Source: Dendrophyllia cribrosa (Eukaryota > Cnidaria > Anthozoa > Scleractinia > Dendrophylliidae). Taken from it: 64,000 bases of DNA. A program made the position numbers and the translations under genes. The notes under the pieces are model-generated. The model was not told the DNA's origin, did no database searches, and was given only the letters and a program-made list of their open reading frames with translations. The stretch covers positions 9,310,828 to 9,374,827 of the forward strand of contig JAJLRJ010000007.1 in assembly GCA_024195265.1 (NCBI GenBank). Reading direction: 5' to 3'. Below are positions 21,540-34,190 of the stretch, piece by piece (the stretch's first letter is position 1; the number at the start of each line of letters is the position of its first letter).

Positions 21540-24500
21540 AAGATAAAAGGTACAATCTTACGCAGCAAAGCCAGATGGTGGGAGAACGGAGAAAAGAACT
21601 CAAAATATTTCCTCAATTTAGAAAAAAGAAGCTTTCCAGGAAAATCTCTAAATTAAAGCAGGCTTTGTAATGGAAATGAAACAGGAAACCCAGATGAAAT
21701 TTTAATGGAAGAAAAACTATTCTACCTCCAAACAAGTATAAAATCCAAATGAGGATGGGCTAGACATGTTCTTCAATAATGATTTAATAACTTCACTTGA
21801 TGTGAATCAATTTAAAACATGTGAAGGAAAATTAACGGTAGAGGAGTGCAGCAAAGCCTTAAAAGACATGAAAACCGGCAAAACACCTGGTTCGGATGGT
21901 TTTACCAGCGAATTTTACAAATGTACGTTTCTGGGATGATATCAAACATGTAGTCATAGAAAGTATTAATTACGGCTTCGATAAAGGTGAATTATCGATA
22001 TGTCAAAGAAGAGGAATTATCTCGCTAGTTCCAAAGAAAAATAAACCAACAAATATACTCAATAATCTGAGACCAATCTCCTTACTAAATACTGATTATA
22101 AATTTGCAACAAAAGCAATTGCCAAGAGGCTTGAAAGGATTCTTCTACATGTAATAAACCTCGACCAAACAGGATATGTTAAAGGACGTTACATCGGAAA
22201 AAATATAAAACTAATTAATGATATGATTAAGTACACGTCGAACAAAAACATCTCTGGAGTTGCTATTTTTCTTGATTTTGAAAAGCCCTTCGACTCAATA
22301 GAGTGGAATTTTCTTTTCAAAGTCCTTGACAAGTTTAATTTCGGACATGATTTTAAAAACTGGATTATTCTACAGTAACATTTCAAGCTGTGTAACCAAT
22401 AATGATCATGCGTCAGAATTCTTTAATCTGCAACAAGGATGCCCATTATCCAGAATGCTTTTTTGAGCTATTTTGAAAAAAATAGCTCATTAGCAGGCGC
22501 AAAGGTTGGTTTGTGATGTTAGTATGTTTGTTAGCTTGTTTGTTTGTTTGTTTGTTTGTATGTATGTCTTGGGTTATGTCACACCAATCAGATTGCCTCT
22601 AGTATGTACACCGTGTACTATGTCAGCCAATCAAATTTTCGCTTCTAAAATGGTATTACTGAAGGTCAAAGAAGGGCACTTGACATGAATTGAAAATCAG
22701 CCATCTTGAATCTCCGCGATTGTTGCCGCAAACACTAAAAGTGTAAAGTTTTGAAAATTTGTTGCTTGGGAACTGTTCTCTAATCCCGACTGGCTTGATA
22801 ACCTGGCAATATCAAGGACATTTATTCGGAAATACCGCCTATAATGTGCCCTATGCATGAATGGTAGAATGGTCTGCGGGGGATGAGACGTCCAAAAAAT
22901 GTGGACTACGGTTACGTTCATAGGTGAGCTTATGACTGAAGTATGAGTATAGTTTTATTGCAAAAACGGCAAGCCGATTTCAAATAATATGATGCGGAAC
23001 ATGAATTGTATGTTTCAAGCCTGGGTTTCAAGAGATTACTATTTAAAATTGGATTTTTTTTTGTCAGACACGCTGTCTGCACGTGAAAATGTTGAACTTT
23101 GTCCTTATAGAAACTTGTCCGTGATGCATGGAGTTCAACAGAGAAAATGTAATGCAATTAATCTACAATTTACAGTATGTAAAACGTTTATCTTTCTTTG
23201 AATTAATGTGAGCTGATGTGTAGGTTATTAATTGTATGCCTCAAGCGATTACTATAAGCGAGAAGCGACTGTATTTTGTATGAGCAGTCACGTTGTGTGC
23301 ACGTGCAAATATTGAACTTTGTCCTGGTACGTGATGAAATTCAACATGTTTTCGAGAAAACGTAATGTAATTAATTTATATGGTGCGTTAAAAAACGCCT
23401 GTTTAAAAAATATTAGTTGCAATTTACTAGGAAACAAGCAAAATTCATTTTGGATGCGCTAAGTTTCTGCTGGTCGACATTACAGGAAAAGGTGTTTGGT
23501 TCCAAATGTTAACCTCAACAATGTTCGTGTAAGTAATTCAATTAGCTTGTGGTTTTGAGTCGAAAACAATTTAATCTAATTAGTTCTGTTTCTATTTGCA
23601 CGACTTTTTTGTGGAGAATAAAAACAGTTGTTTAAATAATATTAGTTCCAATTTACTAGGAGACTACTTATATTCATTTTTCATGCGTTTAGTTTCTGTG
23701 AAAGACTTTTCTGGTTGACATTACAGAAACAGGTGGTTCAAAGAATTTTCCTGTCACTAATTTAATTAGCTTGTGGTTTGGAGTTGAAAACAATTTAATT
23801 TAATTAGTTTGCGTCTTCCAGGCCAAAGGAACCTTTTCCACGTGTCTTTTGTGAATAATAAAAGAAACCTTTAAAAAAAGACTAGATACAAATTTCCAGG
23901 AAATAATAAGCCTTCAATTTGGATGCATCAAATTTATGTGCAGGACTTTTCTGGTTGACATTTAATTTAATACACTCATTACTGAAACAAGTTGCTCATT
24001 TCACTGGGGCCGTAGTTTCGTCAAAAAATAACTCCGGAAATCCCGTGAAAAAAAGCTAGCCGAGAAACGAGAAACGGGACCCAGTTGGTTATCTCGGTAT
24101 TTTTTTTGGTAGTGGGCGGGCCGGAGGATTTGAAAAACGTATATCTGCAAGCGGTTATTTGTGCGAGTTAACTTCCGCTGTTTTGTTACTTTCACCATTT
24201 CATATCATTTAGGTAATTTTCAAAATAGCTCATGCACGCAATGCGTGCCTATGTTTGCATTAGGCATCGAAATATTAGCTCTTGCAATTAAGAATAATCC
24301 CAACATTGAAGGTATCAAAGTAGGAACACAAGAAATAAAAATCTCTCAGTATGCCGATGATACAACCTCATTTTTAAAAAATCTTAATTCAGTAAAGGAA
24401 CTCTTAGACATCTTAGAAAAATTCGAAAGATGTAGTGGTTTGAGAATTAACCCTACTAAGTCGGAGGCATTGTGGTTGGGCAAATGGAAAAATAGAAAAG

Positions 24501-26000
24501 ATACTCCTTTTAGTTTCAGATGGCCAAATGAATCTGTTTATGCTTTGGGGATACATTTTTCTAACAACGAAAAAGTGAGTGAGCAATTAAACTTCCTCAA
24601 AAAGCTCAATGACTTAGAAAATACTTTAAGCAGCTGGAAAAGAAGAAAATTAACATTACTAGGTAAAATTAATATTGTTAAAACGTTAGGTCTTTCAAAA
24701 CTCATCTTCAATGCATCTGTTTTACCTGTCCCAAATACTTTTTGTGAAGCAGTAAACAATATAACATTTAATTTTATTTGGGACAACAAGAAACCAAAGA
24801 TTAAAAGAACCACAATTATCGGTGGAAAAGAAAACGGTGGATTGAACATGATTGACTTTACGTTAATGAATAAAGCACTAAAATGCGCCTGGGTGAAACG
24901 TTTCAAATCAACGAGAAAAGCAGCATGGAGAATTATTCCTGATGCGGCCACCTCACAAAAGGGAGGTTTCGATTTTCTATTGTCGTGTAAGTGCACTAGC
25001 AAAGATGTTAATATCAGAGATTTACCGCCTTTTTGCGAAAAGATCTTACAATATTGGTATGAACTAAATGAAGCTGAAAACACCTTCCAAGATAATGTTT
25101 TAAAAACTGTAATTTGGAATAACCGCGATCTTAAAGTTCAACAAGACTGTCTTCTGGCGTACCTGTTTTGACAAAAACATTATTTCTTTAGACAGCCTGC
25201 TTGAAGAAAATCTGAACTTTTTAACGCATGAAACGTTTCTCGCAACGTATCAAATACAAACAGATTTCTTGACTTATTACGGGCTAATTAATGCAATTCC
25301 TGCAGAGACTAAAAAATCGATCAAGAAACTAAAACTCAGCGAAATACTTCAACCCAATTGTTTTTAGATGTCAAAAACTTCACAACCAAAGCTGCATGTA
25401 TACCAAAAACTTGTTAAACACACGTTCAAAGATCCCACGTCAAAGCAACGTATTTTAGATCTTATGGAATTGAATCGGAACAAACGACTGACTATTACAA
25501 ACTTGCTTTTACTGTTACAAAGGAAACTAAACTAATAATGTTTCAATATAAGATCCTGCATAATATAGTTTTTACAAAAAGTAAGTTGTTCAAAACAAAG
25601 CAGGCAAACAATAACTTATGTTACTTATGCAAATAAGGAAATCAAGACCTTAAACACATGTTATTTCTCTGCCCTATTGTTGCTCAATTCTGGGACTCCT
25701 TTGGTGAGTTATACAAAGTGTATATGCCCTCAGCAATAGAGCTTTCAATCGTTAAAATCATGTTTGGAATTCTTAAAATAGACAAGTTTGATAGACTTAT
25801 CAATCATTTAATTCTTATCGCGAAATATTATATTTATTGCTGTAGTGTTAAAGAGGAGCCATTATCTATATCAACGTTCTAAGCTATAGTTGTAAGTAAA
25901 GCTGAAATTGAAAAACGAATTGCAACTAGGTCTAACTCTCTGACAACATTTTACCATAAATGGAAGCCCTTAATTAATAGATGCAAATAACATCCAAAAG
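21540..26000 (+). pseudogene. LINE ORF2 reverse transcriptase and C-terminal region, interrupted
   Basis: Before the insertion at about 22465 the frames show KTPGSDGFTSEF, NLRPISLLNTDYK, DQTGYVKGRYIGKNI, then FLDFEKPFDS, in which the usual A of the A-F-D motif is P, and QQGCPLS. After it comes ALGIEILALAIKNN and the catalytic SQYADDTTSF at about 24340-24370. The frame then stays open to 25171. Further pieces include CYLCK...DLKHMLFLCPIV, a Cys/His C-terminal motif, at about 25620-25680. Several stops and shifts occur. The element is inactive. Confidence 0.85.
22465..24231. mobile_element. ~1.77-kb insertion inside the LINE reverse transcriptase
   Basis: The insertion begins GAGCTATTTTGAAAA and ends with its complement TTTTCAAAATAGCTC, then a short hairpin GCACGCAATGCGTGC. 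The LINE frame resumes in the next bases. The interior is AT-rich, with two or three diverged ~230-bp repeats (about 23450-23970, sharing TAATTAGCTTGTGGTTT). No gene is readable. It could be a TIR element, or a Helitron-like element because of the 3' hairpin. Edges are uncertain by some 20 bp. Confidence 0.55.
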
Positions 26001-26590
26001 TAAAGATTGCTTTATAAGCGAACATTTCTCTCTGACCCCGTACTTGTTCTTTGTCTTCCTTTGTTTGTTGTTTCTCTGTGTTTAAGAATTAAAATCTGTA
26101 ATAAATAAGTATATACAAATAGCTAGTTTTAAGTTGTAGCCTTGTATTGTTAGTTTTATGTAACGTTTCTGTTATTTTTATGTATTTTGTAGATTGTAAG
26201 GAGTTATTAACACTAATAAAGTGAAAAAAAAAACTCCACTACACTGTACGCCGGATGTATAAATATGTAGGGGTTTAGTTTTGGGAGACAACAAGCTCAA
26301 AGTACGAAAAAAATCGGTAGTGTAGCGGTTCTACTCGGTTGTTCAACAACGTGATTTCTGACCTGTATTCTTTAATTAGTCTACTTAAGCTAAGAAAAAT
26401 AATTCAGATTGTGGGAGTTTTCTATCTTGTTTCCTACAGTTGGCCTTCATCTCATGCTCAATGCTAGACAAAATCTTATTTAAAAAAAATTAAAAACACA
26501 CTCAATGTATCTGATTCTACATTGTGAATCTTCGATTACGGAGTAGTTACACTACTAGCTATACTTCGAATTCTTAATTTCTTATGTACG

Positions 26591-27442
26591 TGTTTACGTC
26601 CTTCTGTTGGAGGCTAGCTCGTTGCAGAGCAGAGGTACCCGGGATCGGCACAGCAACACACTTCAGTACTTCAGTACGATTTATTCACTTACATTTCCTT
26701 GCTTTTTACAGTTTCTTTCTGTTTCTCTTCAGATGTTATTCTTAGTCTTAATCTCTTCTGACTTACTCTCTTTCAACTATATTCATCTTTCAACTGGTCC
26801 TCTTTCGACTAATCCTCTTCCAACTAATCCTCTTTCAACTAATCCTCTTTCAACTTATAGTACTTATCCTTACTCTTTATATATATTTTCATCGCCTTAA
26901 TTACATGCAAATATTTCAAAACAACTTTTACCGATCACGAAATGTTTGCTAGTTAATTAACATAATATTGAAAATCTCTTGCGGAGGTTTTTCTTTAGGG
27001 CGAAGTAACTTAACAGCAAATTATTAATATAACCTAAATAACAGAATTATAGGCTACATATTGACGGTCTCTTATAAGAATTAAGTTAACTTCAAGTAAT
27101 AGAAAATCGCGAGCAAAAGTTAATCTAAGGACAGCGCCCTATTCTAGTTGAACAAAATCGTGAAAATTATCTAAACCATAGAGTAAATATAAAAACCAGT
27201 TTCCTGCACTTAATTAGTGGAAAAGGCTAAAAGTATTTTAAAAAACTGATTCATTAAATTTGTGAAGGAAACGTCAATATTTAAAAGGTTTGTGCTAAAT
27301 GTGGAGACAAGATGTCCCGAACTTGAAGCTATTGATAACATTTGTAATTTTTATGATTTATCTGCTTTTCCTTTCCACAAACGCCCACTTATAATGGAAG
27401 TTTCTAGAAAACCTAAAAAATGCTGCAAGTCACTCTGTGACA
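26591..27442 (-). repeat. 3' LTR of the minus-strand element
   Basis: Nearly identical to 29884-30750. It holds a CAACTAATCCTCTTT minisatellite with one unit fewer than the other LTR and differs by a few substitutions and small indels. Confidence 0.85.
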
Positions 27443-27672
27443 TTACCCCCATGTCAAGATTGAATTTCCCGATTCAATAAGAAAACCATTAAAAAGAGAA
27501 TTGACACAGACGTTCGACAAGTGTATGTGAAAACTATCACAAACATCTCACAAAAACGTTTCGAAAGACACTTTTCGAAAAATCGATCTCTACATGATCA
27601 AGATAGAATCAAATTCCATTGAATATATCTCTACAACTGAGATATCATCTGCATTTTACGGCGATACTTTTT

Positions 27673-27975
27673 TCACATGTTATCATTGTCGCCAAATAAC
27701 AGTTCCACTAGAGGCTCACTAGAAACGAATGGGTCTTCATATTCCTCTGTATGACTTCCAAGCGGTGGTGCAACAATATCATTAAAATTATTATGATGTA
27801 TTCTCTCTCTTTTTTTTTTTTGATCCCCTAGAAATTTTACTTGAAAGGACGCCTCTTGCGTCAATACACTGACTTCATCATTAAAATTCATCAATAGGGC
27901 ATCAACACTTAAACTCGCAATAAAAATTTGAGAATCCTTGGAAGACTTCTTAATGCTCGAACTCTTTATCAACAC
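27673..27975 (-). CDS. Unidentified small ORF in the LTR element
   Basis: An open frame of 100 codons on the element's coding strand, acidic and hydrophilic, with no motif I recognise. It lies 3' of the gag-like region where pol would be expected, and may be the remnant of a longer polyprotein. Confidence 0.3.
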   Translation of the reverse strand: MLIKSSSIKKSSKDSQIFIASLSVDALLMNFNDEVSVLTQEASFQVKFLGDQKKKRERIHHNNFNDIVAPPLGSHTEEYEDPFVSSEPLVELLFGDNDNM

Positions 27976-28141
27976 TGAGGCTATTATAATAATAAGGGAT
28001 TATACCAGCCAAGTGTTGGTATACGGAAAAATGGCCGCATTACTGAAGGTTTCGCAGTTTTTTTACGCGACGCAATTTTTTACAAACGTTGGCAACGTCT
28101 GTTAAAACAGCAATAACATCATGTTTTGCGGAGGAAAAAAT

Positions 28142-28882
28142 TTATCCGGTGGTTTTGGTGGAATTACGGCCTCGTAGATATAAGGAGGCGGAAAATTTGC
28201 TTGATCCAAAAAAAACCGACGACAGCGTTTGACTGTCATCTTTCCTCAAAAACTGGTCATATGCAAATTGTCCAGCAGGCTTTTGTGCATTCACGAGTAA
28301 TAAATACAATAAAATACATGTTTTAAACAGAGTGAAAACTTCATTTTTAACTCTTCTTCGATCAATCTTTGATTCGCACTGACGCACAGGACGTGTATCA
28401 CATGCCTGCCAAATATCATTTTCGGAAATATGGGGAAAATCTTCTGGAAAATATGAAAACTGCACGTCACTCAGAATTGTAACATTTGGGGTTTCAAAGT
28501 TTTTACTTGTTTCAATTTCTGCTGTCGGACTACAGCATGCAAAATCTTTTTCATAAAACTCATCGAAGTCAACACCCGTTTTTGGTTCTATGACTGTGGC
28601 ATAAATTATTGGATAAACGAAGTTCAACGTTTTTACTTCAAACGTCTCTACATTAAATAATTCGTCCGCTTTATCCTCGGAAATGGAAACTATCGTAAAT
28701 TTTTCTTCAAAAGAAACATTATTGGTCAAAACTGAGCAAATTTCAAATGGTTCGTCCTCATTTGGACAATGAGCCGTTCTTAAGGAACGCAATTGTTGTT
28801 CCAAATTCACGAATTTCCTTTTCAAACCCGTATTAAATGAATGTAAGTTTTCATCGCTAATAGAAGACAACTGAGAATCCAC
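28142..28882 (-). CDS. Unidentified 246-aa ORF in the LTR element
   Basis: The frame follows the gag-like frames on the minus strand. It is acidic (many Glu/Asp) with one hydrophobic stretch TCILLYLLLVNA near residue 190. It lacks zinc knuckles and any reverse transcriptase or integrase motif. It could be the C-terminal part of Gag, an accessory protein, or captured sequence. No function can be assigned. Confidence 0.4.
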   Translation of the reverse strand: MDSQLSSISDENLHSFNTGLKRKFVNLEQQLRSLRTAHCPNEDEPFEICSVLTNNVSFEEKFTIVSISEDKADELFNVETFEVKTLNFVYPIIYATVIEPKTGVDFDEFYEKDFACCSPTAEIETSKNFETPNVTILSDVQFSYFPEDFPHISENDIWQACDTRPVRQCESKIDRRRVKNEVFTLFKTCILLYLLLVNAQKPAGQFAYDQFLRKDDSQTLSSVFFGSSKFSASLYLRGRNSTKTTG

Positions 28883-28968
28883 TCGAGAACACTGAAAATA
28901 TGCTGGCGAGTGATAATCGCTATTTTGTGCATTTTCTGTGATTTCATCGACCCAAACTTTATGTTGAG

Positions 28969-29417
28969 CTAGACCGACTGCTTCATCAAACGATTGCGGT
29001 CTTTCATCAGTACTTCACGTTTAATATTTTCATGCAGGCCGTTAACAAAAACAAACAATTTAGTATCGTTTGAAATTTCCAGGAGTTGAGCTCTTTGTTC
29101 AATAAAATCAATATAATCCTGCAAAGATTCCGTAGCACCTTGTTGTGTTCGTTCGAATTCTGCCCGTAAACGAAATTTATCTCCATACGACAACTGAAAT
29201 CGTAAAATTAATGCTTGCTCGAGCGCTGAAAAATTTGCACGTACTTCTTCTGAAAGAGAATAATAAAAGGTTTCTGCGGAACTCGTAGAAAAAATGGTAA
29301 AACTCGAGCAGCTTCATAGTTACAGGGCTTAATACCTTCAACGATTAAAAAAGTTTGAAATCGAATAAGCCACGTTTTGACATTTTCGGTTTCGTGACCA
29401 TGAAAATAACCTAACAT
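28969..29417 (-). pseudogene. Retrotransposon Gag, frameshifted
   Basis: Two adjacent minus-strand frames (29208-29417 and 28969-29193) together read like a retrotransposon Gag core. The first has FHGHETENVKTWLIRF, matching the usual F-x-G-x-E-x-V-x2-W-L-x2-F pattern. The second has LRAEFERTQQGATESLQDYI, the region around the conserved R-x-G-E/Q-S-x2-Y motif. A frame change near 29200 separates them. Confidence 0.65.
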
Positions 29418-29883
29418 TTCCTTACACTGGTGATAACACTACTATATATCGCTGACTTCATAACATATCATTAAAAATCTGAGCATTAAACTATCATAGT
29501 TAAGTGTTTAGAAAAAACGTCAATGCTTTAGTTCCTCTTCGTAAAGTAAATACATCACCGGGCTCGATACCAAGAGGTCTTGTCCTGCCTTCTTTTAATT
29601 TCTTTCTTGGTCCTGAACACCGTCCACAGCATTAAAATTTAGTACTACATCCATGGTAGTTCAAGTTGTAGGAAAAAAACATTCTGGCAGCGTTGAGAAG
29701 GTATAAGTCCTCGTCAGCAGCTGGGACAAATGTTTCCTCTGTTTCTGCCTTTTCTAGTTCTGTTGTTTAACCCGGTTGTCTCTCTCGTTCTGGTTCTGGC
29801 TCTGGCACTGGCTTTGTCTCTGGCTCTGGCTCTGGCACTCGCGACATGAAATGCCCGGTTCTGCACCACTGTGAAGAAGGCGA

Positions 29884-30750
29884 AATTTACGTCCTTCTGT
29901 TGGAGGCTAGCTCGTTGCAGAGCAGAGGTACCCGGGATCGGCACAGCAACACACTTCAGTACTTCAGTACGATTTATTCACTTACATTTCCTTGCTTTTT
30001 ACAGTTTCTTTCTGTTTCTCTTCAGATGTTATTCTTAGTCTTAATCTCTTCTGACTTACTCTCTTTCAACTATATTCATCTTTCAACTGGTCCTCTTTCG
30101 ACTAATCCTCTTCCAACTAATCCTCTTTCAACTAATCCTCTTTCAACTAATCCTCTTTCAACTTATAGTACTTATCCTTACTCTTTATATATATTTTCAT
30201 CGCCTTAATTACATGCAAATATTTCAAAACAACTTTTACCGATCACGAAATGTTTGCTAGTTAATTAACATAATATTGAAAATCTCTTGCGGAGGTTTTT
30301 CTTTAGGGCGAAGTAACTTAACAGCAAATTATTAATATAACCTAAATAACAGAATTATAGGCTACATATTGACGATCTCTTATAAGAATTAAGTTAACTT
30401 CAAGTAATAGAAAATCGCGAGCAAAAGTTAATCTAAGGACAGCGCCCTATTCTAGTTGAACAAAATCGTGAAAATTATCTAAACCATAGAGTAAATATAA
30501 AAACCAAAGTTTCCTGCACTTAATTAGTGGAAAAGGCTAAAAGTATTTTAAAAAACTGATTCATTAAATTTGTGAAGGAAACGTCAATATTTAAAAGGTT
30601 TGTGCTAAATGTGGAGACAAGATGTCCCGAACTTGAAGCTATTGATAACATTTGTAATTTTTATGATTTATCTGCTTTTCCTTTCCACAAACGCCCACTT
30701 AATGGAAGTTTCTAGAAAACCTAAAAAATGCTGCAAGTCACTCTGTGACA
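29884..30750 (-). repeat. 5' LTR of the minus-strand element
   Basis: Matches 26591-27442. Its minisatellite (about 30090-30165) has five units against four in the other LTR. The outer end meets TACG at 30751. Confidence 0.85.
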
Positions 30751-31094
30751 TACGTTTAAAGCCCGATTTCACTAGGCTGTAGGTTAATAAATCGGAAAAT
30801 ACATACAAACTAACTTTAATAATTTGATCGAACTGGCACTTTAAACAGTAATGAAAATCACATCAGTTAAAGGATTAACATTAGGTAAGTTTACCTTCAT
30901 GACAAAAGGTTCTTTTCTTGTGCTGCACCGCTTGAAACACCAAGTGACCAGATGGACGCGTTTTCTCCGAAACCTACTGAAGATTTGAAGCTGTGTCTCG
31001 CAATTTATGGGTTTTTGCATTGCCATGGAAAATAATTGATTGAAACTTGAGTTGAATTAGAGCACTATCAATTTCCTTAATTGCTGCAGACAAT

Positions 31095-31324
31095 AGCGAC
31101 CTTTAGATTGAACTACGAGTACGAGATTGAGTACGAGTACGAGTTTTCAAACCAAATTCGTGTGCCTCATATAATTTCTTATCGCACCAATCTTATCCCT
31201 AACGTTTGTTTATGTGTTAGTCAGCAACAGAAAAGAGTTATAGTTCAGGGCAAATAATTATCTCGAAATTCCAAAGTCGTACTCGTACTCGATTTCGTAC
31301 TCGTAGTCAAATCTAAAGGTCGCT
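31095..31324. mobile_element. 230-bp MITE (AGCGACCTTTAGATT ends)
   Basis: The terminal repeats are AGCGACCTTTAGATT and complement, continuing through TACGAGTACGAG for about 45 bp. AAT flanks both sides (31092-31094, 31325-31327). It is absent from copy 1, and the surrounding sequences there are rearranged. A 3-bp duplication suits a Harbinger-type element. Confidence 0.75.
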
Positions 31325-33089
31325 AATGTTCGGCGCAACAACCACACTCTATATCCTGCTCTATACTAATTTAGTTCCGCTTTTCCGCTAGGATCATTGT
31401 TTTACCGTGCGCGGGTAAGCTTCATAGTATTCTGTCTTTGATGCTAAACTTCCCATGTACAGCAAAGAAATAAAAACGACCTGTTCACATAATTTTGAGT
31501 TGTCAATGCAACTCTATTAAATTCGACGTCTAAATCAAATGTCGAATTTAATTATTTGAGTCGACCCAAATAGGTATTAGATTCGGCACATATGAAATGC
31601 GACGTTTAAACTGGGCCTAAGACACTAAAAAAATACGATTAGACCAACGTTCGTAATTAATAGAATACATGTAGCTGACTGACTTAGCGCATCAGTACCT
31701 GAATTTTCGATTTTCTACCCTTCGCGGCACACACCTATCCTATATTGACGGGAGTACTCCCGTCAATATACATAATATGGCGTATTAAAACATAGTCTGT
31801 TTTAATACGCCAACTCACTCACAAAAACATTGCATGCAAAAATATTGCTTGTTATTTATCACGGATTGTTGGAGGGTGGTGAGTTCGAACTTTTTGTGAA
31901 CAAAGACGCCGCGCAGCCTGGTGTTTGCTTTCTACATAACTAACGAGATTTATGATTATGGACTCTGTCCCACTGCGAAACTGTACAATATATCGATAAA
32001 CATCAAAAAGCTGTTACTATCGTCACCGTTAACTCAACCAGCCGAAAGCTGTTTAACTGCTGGTCCCTCGGACGCTTGTTTATCTGTAGTCGGCAGGGCC
32101 GGATTATCGGAGGGTCCAAAATAGGCCGCTTATAAAATCCCGCTTCTTACCGTTTTACCCTTCCCCAGCCGTTAAAATATTGCGCGCCAAGCAGATCCCC
32201 GGCCTCTCGGCCCTGGCTAGGTTCTTTGACGCGAGATAAAAAGAATATTTCTCTTTTTATTCCGCTAGCTTTCTAACGTCAGGTTTTCTTGTCAGCATAA
32301 ATTTCAATACTCTCCTGCTTGCCACTTCTCGCCAAGGTATTTTTGCTCTGTTATGGGGAAAATTCATAATACCACGCACCCAGCATCCCGTCCCTACCCA
32401 CATCCCGTAAAATAAAATTCTAGGGCAATTACACTAGTCATTTCCCGTTTCGTTGAAGCACGTACAGGAAAAATTGTGTCAGAAGCCATTTCAACCTAAA
32501 TTGCATTTAATGTTGGTAATTTGTACCTGTCAGTCAGACGTATATACACTAACTTCCTACTTTGCTCAATCGGGTAAAACTATAACCTCAATAACAGAGT
32601 TTATTTCCGTTTTGAAAAAGGGAAGTTGACGTGTCTGAAATCGAAATGATTCACTGATCCGTAACCTACCCACCGAGACTCAACTTTCAATTTCCAGATC
32701 GCTGACGAAGACGTATAGACAGCTGTGCTAGAAACTACTTTCAAATACCAAATAAGAGATGATCGAGTATTTTTTTACATTTTGCTTTCGTGCACTGAAA
32801 CACGGGAAAGTGATACACTTCATGCCAGTCGTCCCTTTCAGACAGTCATGATAACCCTTACTTCCTGATCTAAAATTATCGCGCCAGTAAATTATTACTA
32901 AACCCCATAATAGTTATAACAAGGCCTCGTAAATTTCTTCTCTGACAATTCTTATTCGATCCGTATTATTTACTGACCAATCTACGAGAAAAGCGTTTAG
33001 AACATTAAAAGAATCAGCATGTTTCAAAACACTTGTGACTATCATAACTTAGGGCCTGTTTATATGGTCTCGGGTACCCGAGACAACCC

Positions 33090-33147
33090 TACCCCCCCCC
33101 CCCTACCCCCCTACCCCCCCCCCTACCCCCCTACCCCCCCCCCCCCC
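33090..33147 (+). repeat. C-rich tract, copy 2
   Basis: Expanded version of 9385-9430, with additional CCTACCCC units. Confidence 0.9.
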
Positions 33148-33500
33148 GAGATAACTTTGTCGAGTGTTTATATGAGAAATGTTGTCCCTGCTGTCCGAGT
33201 CAAAGTTGACCCTACTTAAATATTGACAACGCTGCGTAAATATTCAAATCTAAATACAACTATCGTATACCTGTTCTTTTGACTTTGTTTCATTCATTCG
33301 ATCACTGTGGGCTTTGCTGATTTACATTTTACTTTGCTTAATGCGAATTTGTGTTCTTAAACCTAAAAACTTGGCTTTCCGTGACACGCAACAACAACAA
33401 CAACAACAACATTTCGCTTTATTTGCATGACTGTAAATTTTACAATATTGCAAAAGCTTACCGGCTAACTAACAAAAGGAAAGAAAACAAAAGTGGATAA

Positions 33501-34190
33501 TTAAATAACATTGGTGACAAGTTTATCTCGAGAATTAAAACAAGATGAAATAAATTTAATTAATTGCATGTTTAGAAAGTAAATGGAAGAATTCATTAAT
33601 TCTATGATCAATTCAGTTACAGGTAAATGGCTAATATTTGGTATAAAAGTTTGTATTTTATTGTAAAAATTATCTCTTATTGTTGCGTATTTTGAACAAT
33701 AGAAAAGAAAATGGATTTCGTCTTCGATTTCATTTGAACCACAAACTGGGCAAAGCCTTTTGTCTCTTGGAATTTTGTTGTATCTGCCCAGTTCGATCAT
33801 AAGTTTATGGCTACTTATACGTAATTTAGTTAATGCCCTCCTATCAGATGCTCGTCTAGTCAGGCCTAGATAATTTGAGGGGGTATATTCGTTCTTGAAA
33901 ATGTTATAAAATTCTAGTTTTTGAGAATGCTGAAGTATATGTTGCCAATAAGAAATATATTTCTGTTTCATTAAATTTGTACAGTGTTTGACTTCAGCGG
34001 TGTTTAATAAATCGAGGTTAAAATTTCTGAAATTAAAATATTCGGGTATCTTCATAAGATTAGAGTGAAGGCTAATTTTACCATTCGAGTGAAGATCTAA
34101 TGATATTAAGAAAGATTGTTTAACAAAAGAGTCTTGGGGTTTATTTTGAAGGTATATATGAGAAAAAGTTGTCTCGCCTGCCAGGGTTAT
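33501..34190 (-). pseudogene. Non-LTR retrotransposon ORF2 C-terminal fragment (copy 2)
   Basis: Duplicate of 9773-10470 with a few substitutions. The CPVCGSNEIEDEIHFLFYC motif is intact. Its presence in both units shows the fragment predates the tandem duplication. Confidence 0.65.

Larger units (their letters stand above)
14989..26231 (+). mobile_element. L1-like LINE, degraded, with nested insertions
   Basis: A 15-bp target duplication AACTCCACTACACTG flanks the element (14974-14988 and 26232-26246). It ends in AATAAAGTG plus a poly-A run at 26224-26233. Copy 1 at about 4199 is the empty site. Recognisable parts in order are an ACACTG tandem run, an ORF1 coiled-coil protein, an AP-endonuclease domain, a reverse transcriptase and a Cys/His C-terminus. 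Insertions at 15668-18111, 18259-19172, 19866-20551 and about 22465-24231 split it, and frameshifts are common, so it is inactive. Copy 3 carries the first part of the same insertion, truncated. Confidence 0.85.
26591..30750 (-). mobile_element. LTR retrotransposon, gag only, minus strand
   Basis: Two ~860-bp direct repeats (26591-27442 and 29884-30750) bound it, with TACG on both sides. Copy 1 at about 4727 is the empty site (TTATGTACGTTTAAAGCCC). Orientation is minus: LTRs read TGTCACAG...GTAAACA on that strand, a TGGTGCAGAACCGGGC primer-binding-like site follows the right LTR, and a G-rich polypurine-like ATGGGGGTAA precedes the left LTR. Only 2.4 kb lies between the LTRs. Gag-like frames are present and no protease, reverse transcriptase or integrase, so it depends on another element. 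Confidence 0.85.
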
